Shown here piece after piece: positions 23,793-35,559 of a stretch of DNA of 64,000 nt. Source of the stretch: Armigeres subalbatus (lineage: Eukaryota > Arthropoda > Insecta > Diptera > Culicidae); the NCBI RefSeq assembly GCF_024139115.2, contig NC_085140.1:100142988-100206987 (forward strand), in the 5' to 3' direction. The position numbers and the translations under genes are program-made. Every line of letters begins with the position of its first letter. Position 1 is the stretch's first letter. The notes beneath the pieces are model-generated. The model searched no databases, was not told the DNA's origin, and was given only the letters and a program-made list of their open reading frames with translations.

Positions 23793-24491
23793 TAGGGTGG
23801 CTCAAAAAACACTTTTTCAATTTTTTTGATGGGCCGCCCTCTTATTCGGTTCTATTTGATGCCCTGATGCTCTGGTCAAAATTTCAGCCAAATCGGTCAA
23901 CGTTTGGGCGGTGCTAAACTCGTTGGAAGTTTATATGGAAAAATGTATGCAGAAACATCCAAAAACAGTGATTTGCAGTTGGACGGCACAATTTACGATC
24001 AAGAACAATGATACTTATTCAGTTCTTGTAGAATTAAATACAGAATGTTATGCTGAAAACCGCGAGAAGATTAGAGTTTATTAGGCAAAGATATTAGCAT
24101 TTTACTGGAGTGTTGTAGGGGTGAATTTATTTCTTTTCAAAGGTAAAAGAAACGAAATTTGCTCAAACCCCACTTCAGAGAAATGCTAATAACTAAGCCG
24201 GGCAAACTTTATTATCGCGGTTTTCTGCATAACATTCTGTATTAAATTCTTCAAGATCTGGATGTTGATCTTCAATGTAAATTGTGCCGTCCAACTACAA
24301 TTCACTGTTTTTGGATGGTTCTGCATGCATTTTTGCATATAAACTTTCAACGAGCTTAGCACCGCCCAAACGTTGACCGATTTGGCTGAAATTTTGTCCA
24401 GAGCATCAAGGCATCAAATAGAATCGAATACGAGGGCGGCCCATCAAAAAAATTGAAAAAAGTTTTTCCCATACTAATTTAAGCCACCCTA
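23793..24491. mobile_element. Foldback MITE family F, copy 1, hAT-like (8-bp target duplication)
   Basis: Terminal inverted repeats TAGGGTGGCTCAAA and TAGGGTGGCTTAAA (reverse complement of the right end) are flanked by an exact 8-bp direct repeat GTGGTTAC (23785-23792 and 24492-24499). The arms remain complementary for about 200 bp (GGGCCGCCCTC, CAAATCGGTCAACGTTTGGG, GGAAGTTTATATG and so on), so the element is a long hairpin. An 8-bp duplication with TAGGGTGGC-type ends fits hAT-superfamily mobilisation; that assignment is inference. No protein is encoded. Partial copies occur at 47012-47407 and 57645-57810. Confidence 0.8.
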
Positions 24492-24499
24492 GTGGTTAC

Positions 24500-24722
24500 C
24501 CTAAGACGAATTAAGTACTCTCCATTTAATTCCACTATTTAATTTTTGATATTTTTTCAGATACGTATTTCGACCACACAGTTGTCGACCACACAGTTGT
24601 GGTCGAAATACGTATCTGAAAAGATATCGAAAATTAAATAGTGGAATTAAATGGAGAGTACTTAATTCGTCTTAGACGGTTGAATACATTCCACTAAAAG
24701 AGCTTTATATATTTTTCTGATA
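24500..24722. mobile_element. Near-perfect hairpin MITE
   Basis: The arms CTAAGACGAATTAAGTACTC ... GTGGTCGAAATACGTATC fold back on each other around a centre near 24588, where CGACCACACAGTTGT is also directly repeated. The outer right part (ACGGTTGAATACATTCCAC) pairs with 23255-23305. The arms are very similar, suggesting a young or gene-converted insertion. Confidence 0.75.
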
Positions 24723-25144
24723 GTGATTGTTATTGTTATGAGAGGTAAGTTCATTCAGAAGCTTCCTTTTCTGGGCAGAAGAAAAAACTGCCTGCTTATG
24801 TCGATCAAACATGGCTGCTGAAAACCACGTCAAAGTAATTTTTCACGCAAGTTTATTGCGTTTGTCAGTTCAAAAAAGTGCAAGAATCTAGCGTAATGTT
24901 ATTAAATTGTGCTCGATACACTTTCTAAAGCAGCGGTGATAAACACTTCCCTACAAAACGATGTGTTATTGCTAAATAATTGATTTATGTACGTAATGAG
25001 TCAATATTTTTGATTATGCCAATATTACCTCCCGTGACCCTATGCCACATTAAAAATATTTTCTGGGCTACTGTGATGATCCCTTCAAACAGCTTCACAG
25101 GAAATTTCTATTCCACATCTCAATATTTCCACTCATAGAGGTTT

Positions 25145-25325
25145 GACTGAACTATTTTTTATAGAAAAATTGCAAAAAATACTCATTTTTCAAGCACTTA
25201 TGTTTAATTTGCTTGCAACAAGTTGCATTCGACGCAGAATACTCTCCCATTATTGGAAATTAATCAGATCGGACTATGGGTTTAAAAGTAATGGCCATAA
25301 TACTATTTTTCATAATGCACGAGAA
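25145..25325 (+). repeat. Single family Y unit
   Basis: It contains CTCATTTTTCAAGCACTTAT, TTGCTTGCAACAAGTTGCAT, CGACGCAGAAT, ATCGGACTATGGGTTTAAAA and ATGGCCATAATAC, matching the tandem units at 62695-64000 and the unit near 38280-38450. It is an isolated unit here. Confidence 0.6.
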
Positions 25326-25330
25326 AGTTA

Positions 25331-28300
25331 CCATCACCGCTACTCAATCATCCAAATCTTATATCAAAATCTCTAAAAGACACATTGCGTTATCGATTAT
25401 AAAGAAAATGTTCGGTCCATTCAGATACGAATATATTTCATCCCCTGCGACCTCCATCTGTAAAGTGAACGAACGAGCCGGGGAAATGAAATCGAGAGCC
25501 CTCACATTTGATATTTATTGTTAATTTATTCCACACTTGAGAGGGTCAGGGCAAAACGGAGACGATCAACTGGAAATGGAATACAAACTTCTCAAGTCCC
25601 TCGTCATCATCGGACAAATTTGACGAATCATCGTTATGGGGTGTCTCCCATTCTCCCCGGCTTCGTATAGGATTTGAAGGGGCCGAATCAAGAGGAGTGT
25701 CCAACCAACGACAACAGATGAGCTGGTCAATTTAAATGACCTACCTTACTGACTGACTGAATTTGACTTACTTCGTTGCGTGAGCCGGCAGGGGTATCAT
25801 CTTTCAAAAACGAGGCGGACAAATCTAGTCATTTTGCGGTATTCGCGCTGGCAGCACTGTCATATAATGTTGCGATCCTCTTATTGAGAAAGTTATCTCC
25901 CAAAGTGTTGTGAATGAGTGTCTTTCGTCACACTGGGAATGATCATTTGGCCCTGGATCACTCCCTCGACGTCCACGAAAACCGGATGACAATAGTGATC
26001 GATCGATTGTAGAGCTCTTCAGCTCAATCAGAAGACATCATCAGCTCTGACCAAACAGTTTCGAAATATTTATTTCGAGACCCTTAAGCTCCGCAGCGTC
26101 CACGGACAGTGTGTGGTAAGTCTTGCGGATACTCGATGGCGAGGTGACGATTCAAGTGCTGAATCAGCACTGTGTGGTGAACGAATTCTTTCGGATTAAA
26201 CTCTTCGTCTCAAGAGTTTGGAATTTCTCCTTGAGTTGGTGATATTCTGGCGACTTTGGAAGATTGAATTGATTGAATGGTCCTCTCGGGGTCTGAGTAC
26301 CTACTATTGGATGCATCTTTGTCTGAATTTGTATTTTCTTTAAGTTTGAAGTCAGGCAAAATATATGAATTAGGAGTTAATTATGATTAACAGGCTTATT
26401 ATGCATTTTCCTATCCCTAGTGGCGAAGTACTGGATGAAATAAAAAAGATAGATTCTCTGCAAGCAAGATAGTAAAATTCGATGGTCAATGACAATAATA
26501 TGCTGATTTCTAGAGTCCAGATATTAAGTGAATCAAGATTTATGATACATTAAATAGAGAAATAGAGGAGATAATGAGTTTCCTCCTTTAGAAACTAAGA
26601 AAAAACAACAGAAATGATAACACGAAAAAGAAAAAAACTGAAGTAACATTTAATAGAAATAAGTTGTTAAATTTTTTACAATAAATTAAAGACATGAAAA
26701 ATAAAGAAAGGATAAACAGAATATAGAAGTAAATAAATGGAACTAAGAAAAAAGCGACTCATGAAGAGGGAAAGCAGTGAGAAGTTGCAATGAATAGATA
26801 TTCAATGTGTAACAAGTATTTAGGTCATCGAATTAAAGCATGTTGAATGCAAACTTTCCCACAACTAGCTGCATAAACTATAGCATAAACTGTATACAGT
26901 TACTCATTTGCGGTGCAAGTTCATCGGCCTCTCGGGCTAAGCGCCAGTTGTTCGGTATCGACATGTTTAGGTTGATACTCTGCGCTCGAATGCTGCCCCC
27001 AACTATGCATCAAACCACTAACATTCCGACTGTGCGCTACCAAAGAGAAATCATTTTCCACTGACGATATGGTCATTGAAGATCGATCCCCAGCTCGTTC
27101 TTTTTTCCCCTTCGACTCATTCAATCCAAATATTTATCTTTGCGAAGCAACTGAAACAGGTGTAAAATTTTCATTTTTATTGTCTAACCACCGTACGGGT
27201 GCTGGGTTGTGTTGTTATTCGGCGAGGAGCTTCTCCATTCAGTTTGGCGCTAGCCACTGTTGTAGTTTGGCTGAAGAGCCTCCTTTGGCCAGCGTTAAAC
27301 TGGAGTAGGTGAGTGAGACGCGAATTTATATAATTAGCGAGCGCGTACTCACGCCTTTCCTTGTTTATCCGAAGTAAGCGAGATATTTTTCACACTTTTC
27401 CCCGGAATAAAGGCAATCATCTGACGGTTTGTTTTGATTTTCATCCTCAAATTCGAGGATTGATTTTCGATTCGATTGAAGATTGTTGCTGCATCTTGCT
27501 TTCGAAATGAAGACGGCGAGCGGAATCAAAAGTTGAATGCCAAATACCTTTAGTTTTTGATCGCTGAAATGATGGAAAGTTACATAATAGTAATCTAACA
27601 CGAACCAAAAATGGGTCGAGACAAGCATAAATATAAATCACTCAAAAATACCAATGGTCTGAACAAAGCTCGGAAATTCGAATTTCCTAATGAATACTTG
27701 GCGTTTTTGGAGGTAAACAATACAAACTTTTCAAAATAAAATTACGGTGATAAAAATGTATGTAGGGTTTCTTACCCCATTCCCGGCCTAACATGCGTAC
27801 GACTGCATTATTCAATCGATATTTATGACAGGAAGCAACTTTTCCTGAATTTTGTGGGCTGTATAAGACTGTATTGGGGTTCACTTCTGCTTAAAAAATA
27901 GCTATTCGTGCTAAATATCGTTCAAAAAAGCTTTTATTTGATTTAATTTAACGAGGTGCGGCACTCATATCAGTCATAGCGATTGCCATTCCGGCATACC
28001 ATAAAACCAATTCCCGGCCTAAGCAAAATTTCACTCAATCTCTCAACATTTTACTCTCATTCTCTCTCGGGACGATAGAAAATGCGACGTAAACAAAAAT
28101 ATGCACGTTCCACGACAACAAGATGCCAGATGGTATTATTCATAATCATTTTTATTTGGTAGAGGATATATTTACTCATCCAAACTTCTTCCAAATACTT
28201 AAAAACAATATTTTTTTCACTTTCTGGAATCGAAAGAATTATAAATAACATGATAGCGTCAACATATTAGACAGTTTTCCTATTAACGATGAAGGATCAT

Positions 28301-28537
28301 TTTCATAATCCTGGCCTTTTGGCAGCACGGTATGGCTAGAAGTTCTTGGGCCGAGGTGAATTTTTGTTCGGTTTGAGGATACATTTTTAAATGTATTCTA
28401 ATATGTTTATTAAAGTCCTGGTGAAACAAACAAATAGGAAAGATTGAAGTGCGTTGGTTTAGAATTATTGTGTGGTGTTTAACAGCTTCAAGCAATGATT
28501 GTATCAAGAACTGTGACGATTTTCAGGTAGGTGTTTA
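25331..28537. other. 3.2-kb stretch without a recognised gene
   Basis: Several short frames exist (for example 26840-27064, 27069-27308 and 27365-27641 minus). None matches a family I know or has a supported gene structure. 27300-27310 has a GT-rich GGTGAGTGAG after a stop codon, which could mimic a splice donor. No element boundary could be defined. This is the most gene-like unassigned stretch by base composition, but no claim is made. Confidence 0.4.
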
Positions 28538-28539
28538 TA

Positions 28540-31240
28540 GGGGTAACGGCTCAAACCTTGGCTCATTATGCTACGGTTGAGCACATTTATCGTTATAAAT
28601 CTTCATATATTGCATTTCCAACCAGAATTATTCCACCAGCCGGCTTGCTTACATTTGGTTTTGACGCCAAATAGCAAAAAACGACGTTGAATGTCTGCAA
28701 TATCTCATTTAAACCAGCGAAAGTCTCGAGAGAAATGGACAAAATGTCGGCATCCTTGTCCCTATCAGGTGGATAATTTTTCAGCCCACTTGGGACGAGT
28801 GATTGTTGATTTCGAACATACGAAAGATAAAGATGGGTTGCTGTTTATAGTACCAGTCATTTTGCTTGCGTTGAATAAAGACAGCTGCAAACAAATAGAG
28901 AAAATCAAATTGTCTTTTTGAGCGTGAACTCTAATTGGTTGCATGTAAAATACTACCACACTGATTGTGAGAGTGCGTTTTAGATTCCCCCAATAGCACG
29001 CTTACTAAGGACATGCTATCGAAAATCCTATTATATAAATCATTTATTTCCCAAATATTTACCATATTTGCAAGTAAAAAAGTTTAGAAAAATGAAAACT
29101 GTATTAAAAACTCCAATTGCAAAAAGGCTACATGTTCTAGCCCTCATGTTGTGCCTTCAAACAAATTGCCTAATTTAATTATTGGCTGCCGCATAATTTT
29201 GAGATTTACTGCTAGTTGAAACCATGGCAGTTGTGTTGCTCTCGCTCTCGCGATACTCTCAAAGAATCTTTTTTTCGAAACGTAAACAATGCCTTAGGTG
29301 GGGATGATGCAAAACGCACTACTGAAGAAAGCCAATTGTAAAACTTATTCTAGGCAATTCCTTGCTTTGTACTGTGCATAAACAGTTATAACTGTGCCAA
29401 CTACCTGATATTAATATACAATTATTCATAAATACAATTATTGGATGCTTGTTTTTAACTTAAGTTTCATGATTGGTACGTGCGTTTGATTCCACTCCTC
29501 TCTATATCGATCAGCTGTTGCGAATCCTCTCAAAACTCTCACGTGTTTCAACTTCCCGAGTTAAAAGAATACTTTTTCGGTATCATTTTACAGATCAAAA
29601 TACTTTTTGCAATCAATAATAGATCTAAATTATGATGAAGGTATTTGTCAAGTAATTTGACTTGAAATTATTCACATGAAATGACGTTGAAAGTTTATCT
29701 AATGAAACATACGATCCATTGTATCTTTCCATTATTAAATGAGAATGTTTGTAGGATTCGTGCGAAAGATGAGAAAACTTAATATTCCTACACTAATTAA
29801 ATCATTAATTTGCGAAATTATGAAGAAAATGGTGTATCGAACCACGAAAGGTTGATGCTTGAATCGCTTTTGCTTGAATCGTGGTTGGGGGCCGTAAGGT
29901 AGGCAATTATTTTTGGTAAGTTCTGCAAATTAAAGCGATTATATCGTGATTCGAGAAAAGCATCATGAAGGCCCATTCACAAACTACATGACGTTTTAGG
30001 TTGTGAGAGGGTACTTGTCTGAGCGTTTAGAACTTTATAAATTTCAGAACCCTACCATACATGAAGCATTACTAGAGGCTTGGTGTGGGTTGATTTCAGC
30101 GTTATATAATTTGCGAATGAAACTTTACCGCTGAGTGGATTAACCTGTTTTTACAAAAAATCTCGCAAGCATCGGATATTCTATCTGCAGCTTTCGGTTA
30201 TTTTCTCCAGTACGGGCTATTGTTGAGAATGTTTTGATTTTATAGTTTCACCTATACTAACGTAGTGCTACAAATCGAAAGCACGTGCCACCATTTGGAT
30301 ACGGGTGCCCCCAGTATTGTCCAAAAAAGTTTTGGTTAATTATGTCGCTATATTAATGGAAATTGTGAAATAAAAATGATAGCTGACATAGTGTGGTTGT
30401 TATCCATTCATCTGATGTGTGAAAGCAGGTAGGGTAACGGTACCAATAGTGGTAGTATTAGTAGATCCACAAAAGAAAATATTTTGTAAAAATTGATAAT
30501 TATGAGAAATTTACTGCTTTAATATCTTAGTCAATAGATAAACTAATAAATTTGCTAACAACAATGAGATAGATGTCATTTAACATCAACAATTACCGAA
30601 TATTGCTTGCACCACTATGGGTACACTGTTCCTTTAGTGGTGGTAAAAATTAATTTTGGTTCCTATAGTGGTGCTATCCATTGGTTTGTTATGAGACTCG
30701 CCACTATTGGTACAGTTGCACCACTATAGGTGCAAGGGAGTCAATTTTGTTAAGGAAAATCATTGTTTTCTATAGTTTTTCAAGCGAAATCTTAAGATAA
30801 GTTGCATTTAACAGGGTATTTGAAGCACGACGCATCAACTAAAACCATCGTAAACTGTATAAATATGATAAATCTCATTAAAACCCCACTTCCTCCACTA
30901 TTGGTGCTACCTCCACTAAGGGTACGGTTACCCTATGTTCATTCAGAAAACTCTTTTATTGGGCAAAAGAAAAACTCTAGCACAGCCAGCCTGCATAAGT
31001 CAACGAAACATGGCTGCTAAAAAACCGAGTCGAAGTGATTTTTCACGCAAGATATTTCCTTTTAATAGTTTAAGAAGTGTATAAATTTAGAGTTATGAAG
31101 CAGCTATATGTTTGATACACTTTTCTAAAGAAGCAGTGGTCAGTATCTCCCTACAAATCGACGTATTATCGCTGAAATATTGATTAATTTGCGTGATGAG
31201 CCAATGTTACATCCAGGCCCAACATTACCGCCGGTTACCC
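28540..31240. mobile_element. Family T transposon, copy B (TA-flanked, carrying a 502-bp MITE)
   Basis: Ends GGGGTAACGGCTCAAACC (left) and GCCGGTTACCC (right) form a short imperfect inverted repeat and are flanked by TA (28538-28539, 31241-31242). It is closely similar to copy C (47952-50279) except for a different central segment (about 29225-29490 here) and the MITE at 30432-30933. Without that MITE the element is about 2.2 kb. A small open frame at 28691-28921 is shared with copy C but shifted near its end. No transposase was recognised, so it is probably non-autonomous. Confidence 0.8.
30432..30933. mobile_element. 502-bp MITE inside family T copy B (empty site visible in copy C)
   Basis: The ends GGGTAACGGTACCAATAGTGG-like and CCACTAAGGGTACGGTTACCC-like are inverted repeats. 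TA flanks each side (30430-30431, 30934-30935). Copy C reads straight through the site as GCAGGTATGTTCATTC near 49969, which is exactly this locus with the insert and one TA removed. The interior repeats short ACCACTAT-GGTAC motifs. The shared GGGTAACGG terminus suggests mobilisation by the same transposase as family T. Confidence 0.85.
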
Positions 31241-31242
31241 TA

Positions 31243-32089
31243 TGATGATACCGTTTTGTAAAAGTGGAAAGAATCACTCCGGCTCAGTGGTGTGGCATCG
31301 GAGAGCGAAATTATGAAATCTACATTTTTATTTTCTACAATTGGATCAATTAGGAGTAAAACAAGTGATTGAAAAATATTGAGTATTGTGAAAAATAAAT
31401 GGGAGACTTTTTAAAAATTATCAATCATGAACCTACGGCTTCCAAACAGTATAAATCATTTGTTTTTTGTGCAGTGAGCCGGGAACCGGGTCCATAGGCC
31501 CAAGTAGTGATTTACCCTACTTCATGTGGTCTATATTAATCACACCAGAACGTGTTCATGATTACTTAATTTCCATGATCACTTAATGCAAAAAGTTTTC
31601 GAATGCAGCTTGACTTTTTTTAAATTGTTTAAATGTGAAAAAAATTCCACGAAATTTCGTCAAAATCCATATAAGTATTCACGAGTTTCCCATTCGAAAA
31701 TGTTTTGAGATACTTGAGTACCGATGAACAAAAATTTGTAATCGTAAAGATTTTTTTATGAGTAATCCGCGTTTCGCGGGACGCTGCATTTTTCAACTTC
31801 GTTTTACAAATTTATTGAAATTCATGCAGCCTTACAAATATTTTTCCATTTTTTTTGGGCCAAAATCTATGCGAAATCCACTTTTGGGAGATACAGTTTC
31901 AAGCCAGTGATGCAATCCAGTTAGGCGTCCCGCGTTTCGCAAGACGCTTGCTGGTCACATTATGCAAGAGAAATGTTTTCTGATACGAAATGGTTTCTAA
32001 ATCTCAAATAGTTTTTGTCATACAAAAATATGACGTTATAATTGAACACCAGGCAGGCACCAAAGAATTCTCTGATGATCCCTATAAGG
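31243..32089. other. Stretch without a recognised gene
   Basis: AT-rich. The word GCGTTTCGCGGGACGC near 31768 recurs as GCGTCCCGCGTTTCGC near 31925. I see no gene. Confidence 0.4.
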
Positions 32090-34400
32090 GTGTCAGGCCA
32101 TTAGGACTTCCGAAGGACTTCTCCAAGGATTCCCGAAGGACTCCCCAAGAAATCCCACAAGGTTTCATCCAAAAATTCCCGAAAGAATCCCCTAATCAGA
32201 TTCCGTCGGGAAATTCGAATCGATTCTTTCGGGAACCCTAGGCAGATGTCTCAGGGAATTCTGTTTGGATTGATTAGGGAATGCTGGGTGGGTTCCTTCG
32301 GAAATTATAAGCGGATTACTTTGGGAATCCTGGGCACACTCCTTCAATAATCTTTAGGAGCTCTGTGGCGGAGTTCGTTAGGAATTTTTAGTGAATACTA
32401 AGCGGATTTCTTCGAGAATTCTGGGCAATTCATTTAGGAATTATGATCAGATTCCTTCAGCAAAGTGTGCAGATTGTTTTGGTAATCCTTAGCAAATTTC
32501 TCCGAATCTTCCGGATTTCCCAGATGAATTCTCCTGAAGGAACCCCGACGGGATTTTCCTCGGGAGTATCAAAGAAATCTTCCAAGGATTTTCGAAGGAA
32601 TCCCATAAGGGTTTTCGAATGAATTCCTCAAGGATACCTGAAGAAGTCTCCTAAGGATTCCCGAAAGACTCCTCCGAGGATTTCCTAAGGAATCCTCAAA
32701 GATTTTCGAAGTAGTCCCCCAAGGATTCCTGAAGAAATCTTCCAAAGGATTCCTGAAAAACTTCTTCTAGGCTTTCTGGAAGAATCCTCGAGGATTCTCA
32801 AAGCAGTCCCCCAAGGATTCTCGAAGGTTCTTCAAGGATTCCCGGAGGAATTTCCCAACGTTTCTCGAAGGATTCTTCCAAGGATTCCCGAAGAAAACCC
32901 CTTGAAATCTCCCGGAGAAATACCCCGTGGATTTCCAAAGGTGTCCCCCCAATGATTTTCAAAGGATTCTCATTAGGGTTTCTGAAGGAATCCACCGATG
33001 ATTTTCCAATGAATTCTCCAAGATTTTTCGAAAGACTCTTCCAAGGATTTCTGGAGGAGTCGTCCAAGTATTACCGAAGGAATCCTCCGAGGATTTCCCC
33101 AAGGATTAAGTATTCTCAAGAAATCTCTTAAAGATTTCCGGAAGAACCCCTCGACGATTTCCAAAGGAATCCCTCGAGGATTCGCGAGTAATTTCCCCAA
33201 CGATTCTCGTATGGTTTTCGAAGAAATCCCCCGAGGATTCCCGAAGGAGTCCCCTAAGGATTCCCAAAGCAGTATCCTAATGATTCCGAAAGGACTTCCA
33301 TAAGGATTCCCGAAGAAATCTACCGAGGGTTCCCGAAGAAGTCCTCTAAGGATGTTTGAAGCAAAACCATAAGGATTCCTGAAGGACTCCCCCGAGGATT
33401 CCCGAAAAAATCCCCCGACGATTCCCGAAGGAGTCACCTAAGAATTCTCGAACCATTATCCTAAGGATTCCTGAAAGACTTTCCCAAGGATTTCCAAGGA
33501 CTTCTCCAAGGTTTCCCGAAGAAATATTCCAAGAATTCTCGAAGGGTTCCTTCAAGGATTTCCCAAAGAATCCCACGAGGAGTTCCGAAGAAGTCCCCTA
33601 AGGATTTTTTAAGCAGTACCTTGAGGATTTTCGAATGACTCTCTCAAGGATTCCCGAAGCAATACTCTAAGGATTCCTGAAGGACTTCCCCAAGGATCCC
33701 CGAAGAAATCCCTCGAGGGTTCCCGATGAAGTCCCCTAAGGAGTTTTGAATCAGTACCTTAAGGATTCCCGAAGAACTTCTCCGAGGTTTCCAGAAGGAA
33801 TATTCCAAGAATTCCCGAAGGACTCTCCCAAGGATTCCCGAGGCAGTACCTTAGGATTCCCGAAGGACTCCCCCAAGGATATCCGAAGGACTTCTCTAGG
33901 GATTCCCGTAGGAATCCTCCAAGGACACCCAAAGGATTTTTACAAGGATTCCCGAAAAAATCTCTCAAAGATTCCCGAAGAAATCTCTTAAGAATTCCCA
34001 AACCCAGTACTCTAAGGATTCCTGAAGGACCCTCAACTTCTCCTAAGGTTTCCGAATGAATTCTCTCAGGATTTTCGAAGGATTCCTTCTAGGATGCTAG
34101 AAGGATTTCTCCAAAGATTTCCGAAGAAATTTCCCAATGATTCCCGAAAAAGTCCCCTAAGGATTTTCGAAGCAGTACTTTTTCAAGAATTCCCAAAGGA
34201 ATTCCCCGAGGATTCCCAAAGGATCCCTCGAGGATTCTCGAAGGAATCCCCCAAGGACTCTCGAAGGATTCCTTCAAGTATTTCCGAAGGAATCTCATAC
34301 GAATTTCCGAAGGAATCACCAAAGGATTACCGAAAGACTTCCCCAAGGATTTTCAAAGTATTCCTCCAAAAATTCGCGAACAAATCCCCCAAGTCAGCCT
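32090..34400. repeat. 23-bp minisatellite with an inverted block
   Basis: Units of 22-24 bp, typically 23, follow the pattern CCGAAGGAATCC-CC-AAGGATTC. Examples run continuously through 33300-33480. Units at about 32225-32560 are in the opposite orientation (GGAATTCT-GG-GATT-CTTC) and more diverged, so the array contains an inversion or two arrays meeting. Because three units equal 69 bp, long stop-poor frames of low-complexity G/F/R/E/S/L peptides run on both strands (for example 32973-33437 minus). I do not regard them as genes. Confidence 0.9.
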
Positions 34401-34620
34401 TGATGTACGAATAGGGGTGATTGTTGAAATATAACAAGAATCTTAGAAAAAAATAAGTTGGCATTCCAGTCCTTCGGTTTCCCAGAAGGATTTATTTTAA
34501 ATTTCAATTCAAAATAGGGGATTCTTTCTAAAATTACGTAACGCAAAATTTGGTGATTTTGGACCCCCACCCTCCCCCTCGTAACACTTTTTGTATTAAA
34601 GGTTTGATTTTTTTGAATGG

Positions 34621-35092
34621 GAGTTCAGTGCGAGATTTCTCTTGTTTCGGACAGCAGAACGATGGCGCGATCGGCCGAAATATTGTGTTCTGCTTTGCGC
34701 GGCCGGTAATAAAAATCAGTTCAGTGCGAGATTTCTCTTGTTTCGGACAGCAGAACGATGGCGCGATCGGCCGAAATATTGTGTTCTGCTTTGCGCGGCC
34801 GGTAATAAAATCAGTTCAGTGCGAGATTTCTCTTGTTTCGGACAGCAGAACGATGGCGCGATCGGCCGAAATATTGTGTTCTGCTTTGCGCGGCCGGTAA
34901 TAAAAATCAGTTAAGTGCGAGATTTCTCTTGTTTCGGACAGCAGAACGATGGCGCGATCGGCCGAAATATTGTGTTCTGCTTTGCGCGGCCGGTAATAAA
35001 AATCAGTTCAGTGCGAGATTTCTCTTGTTTCGGACAGCAGAACGACGATCGCGCGATCGGTCGAAATATTGTGTTCTGCATTGCGCTCCCGG
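34621..35092 (+). repeat. Tandem array of five 95-96-bp head monomers
   Basis: Starts TTCAGTGCGAG (one TTAAGTGCGAG) occur at 34624, 34720, 34815, 34911 and 35007. Each unit includes TTGTTTCGGACAGCAGAACG, GCGCGATCGGCCG, GTGTTCTGC and GCGGCCGGTAATAAAA. It is the same monomer family as 19799-20615, in the opposite orientation. Units are nearly identical except the last, which carries GACGATCGCGCGATCGG. Confidence 0.95.
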
Positions 35093-35515
35093 TAGGCCGG
35101 TTGTTAGTTTGTACTACTTTTCGCGCCCGATTCATGTCTAGGTAAAATCACTGTGTATAAAGAATGACACGGTCGTATCGCTTATCAGAGTGAATCCAGA
35201 TCCAACGATGCCTACCAATTAACTGATAATCCTTCCTGTGGTTTTTGTGGAGACGCAGAGGTAAACACGGTCTTCAAATAGCAAAAACCACCTACTAATA
35301 TTCCTTCCTTCTTCTTAACTGACTACAAGGACGTGGCCGGCGCCGTTATTGATCATTTGAATTTTAGAGTCACTGAAACTTGCACAATGAGAATGCTTCA
35401 ACAATCCCAGTCAATCATTCAGTTGATTCTTTGTGCAATTTCACTGATTCTGGTCAATCACGGAGTAGCAACCATAGATATGTGTAGTCAGTCAAAGCTA
35501 AGCTAAGCTAAGCTG
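34621..35515 (+). mobile_element. Composite SINE-like element, copy 3
   Basis: It is bracketed by an identical 22-bp direct repeat (34599-34620 and 35516-35537, core GGTTTGATTTTTTTGAATGG). On the plus strand it has five head monomers of 95-96 bp (34621-35092), a body unlike that of copies 1, 2 and 4 (35093-35480), a GGAGTAGCAACC motif, and a tail of AGCTA repeats. The GGAGTAGCAAC-plus-short-repeat 3' end is shared with copies 2 and 4, and such shared ends are commonly the recognition site of a partner LINE. No protein is encoded. Confidence 0.8.
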
Positions 35516-35559
35516 AAGGTTTGATTTTTTTGAATGGATCGTAACGCTCAACTTGACCC

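Larger units (their letters stand above)
23400..25040. mobile_element. Family T transposon, copy A (left-truncated, carrying two nested MITEs)
   Basis: Sequence on either side of the nested elements matches the right half of copies B and C. Before 23792 it corresponds to B around 29560-30405 (shared AAGTTTTGGTTAAT-TGTCGC and ACATAGTGTGGTT), and after 24735 to B around 30935-31240 (shared TTCATTCAGAA, AACATGGCTGCT, TTTTTCACGCAAG, GTGACCCTA). The right end GTGACCC is followed by TA (25041-25042). This is the most diverged of the three copies, and the left end is missing. Confidence 0.65.

Noticed and set aside
32973..34414. Low-complexity frames on both strands over the 23-bp minisatellite
   Set aside because: Stop-poor unit sequence with a 69-bp super-period; no non-repeat flank and both strands equally open.
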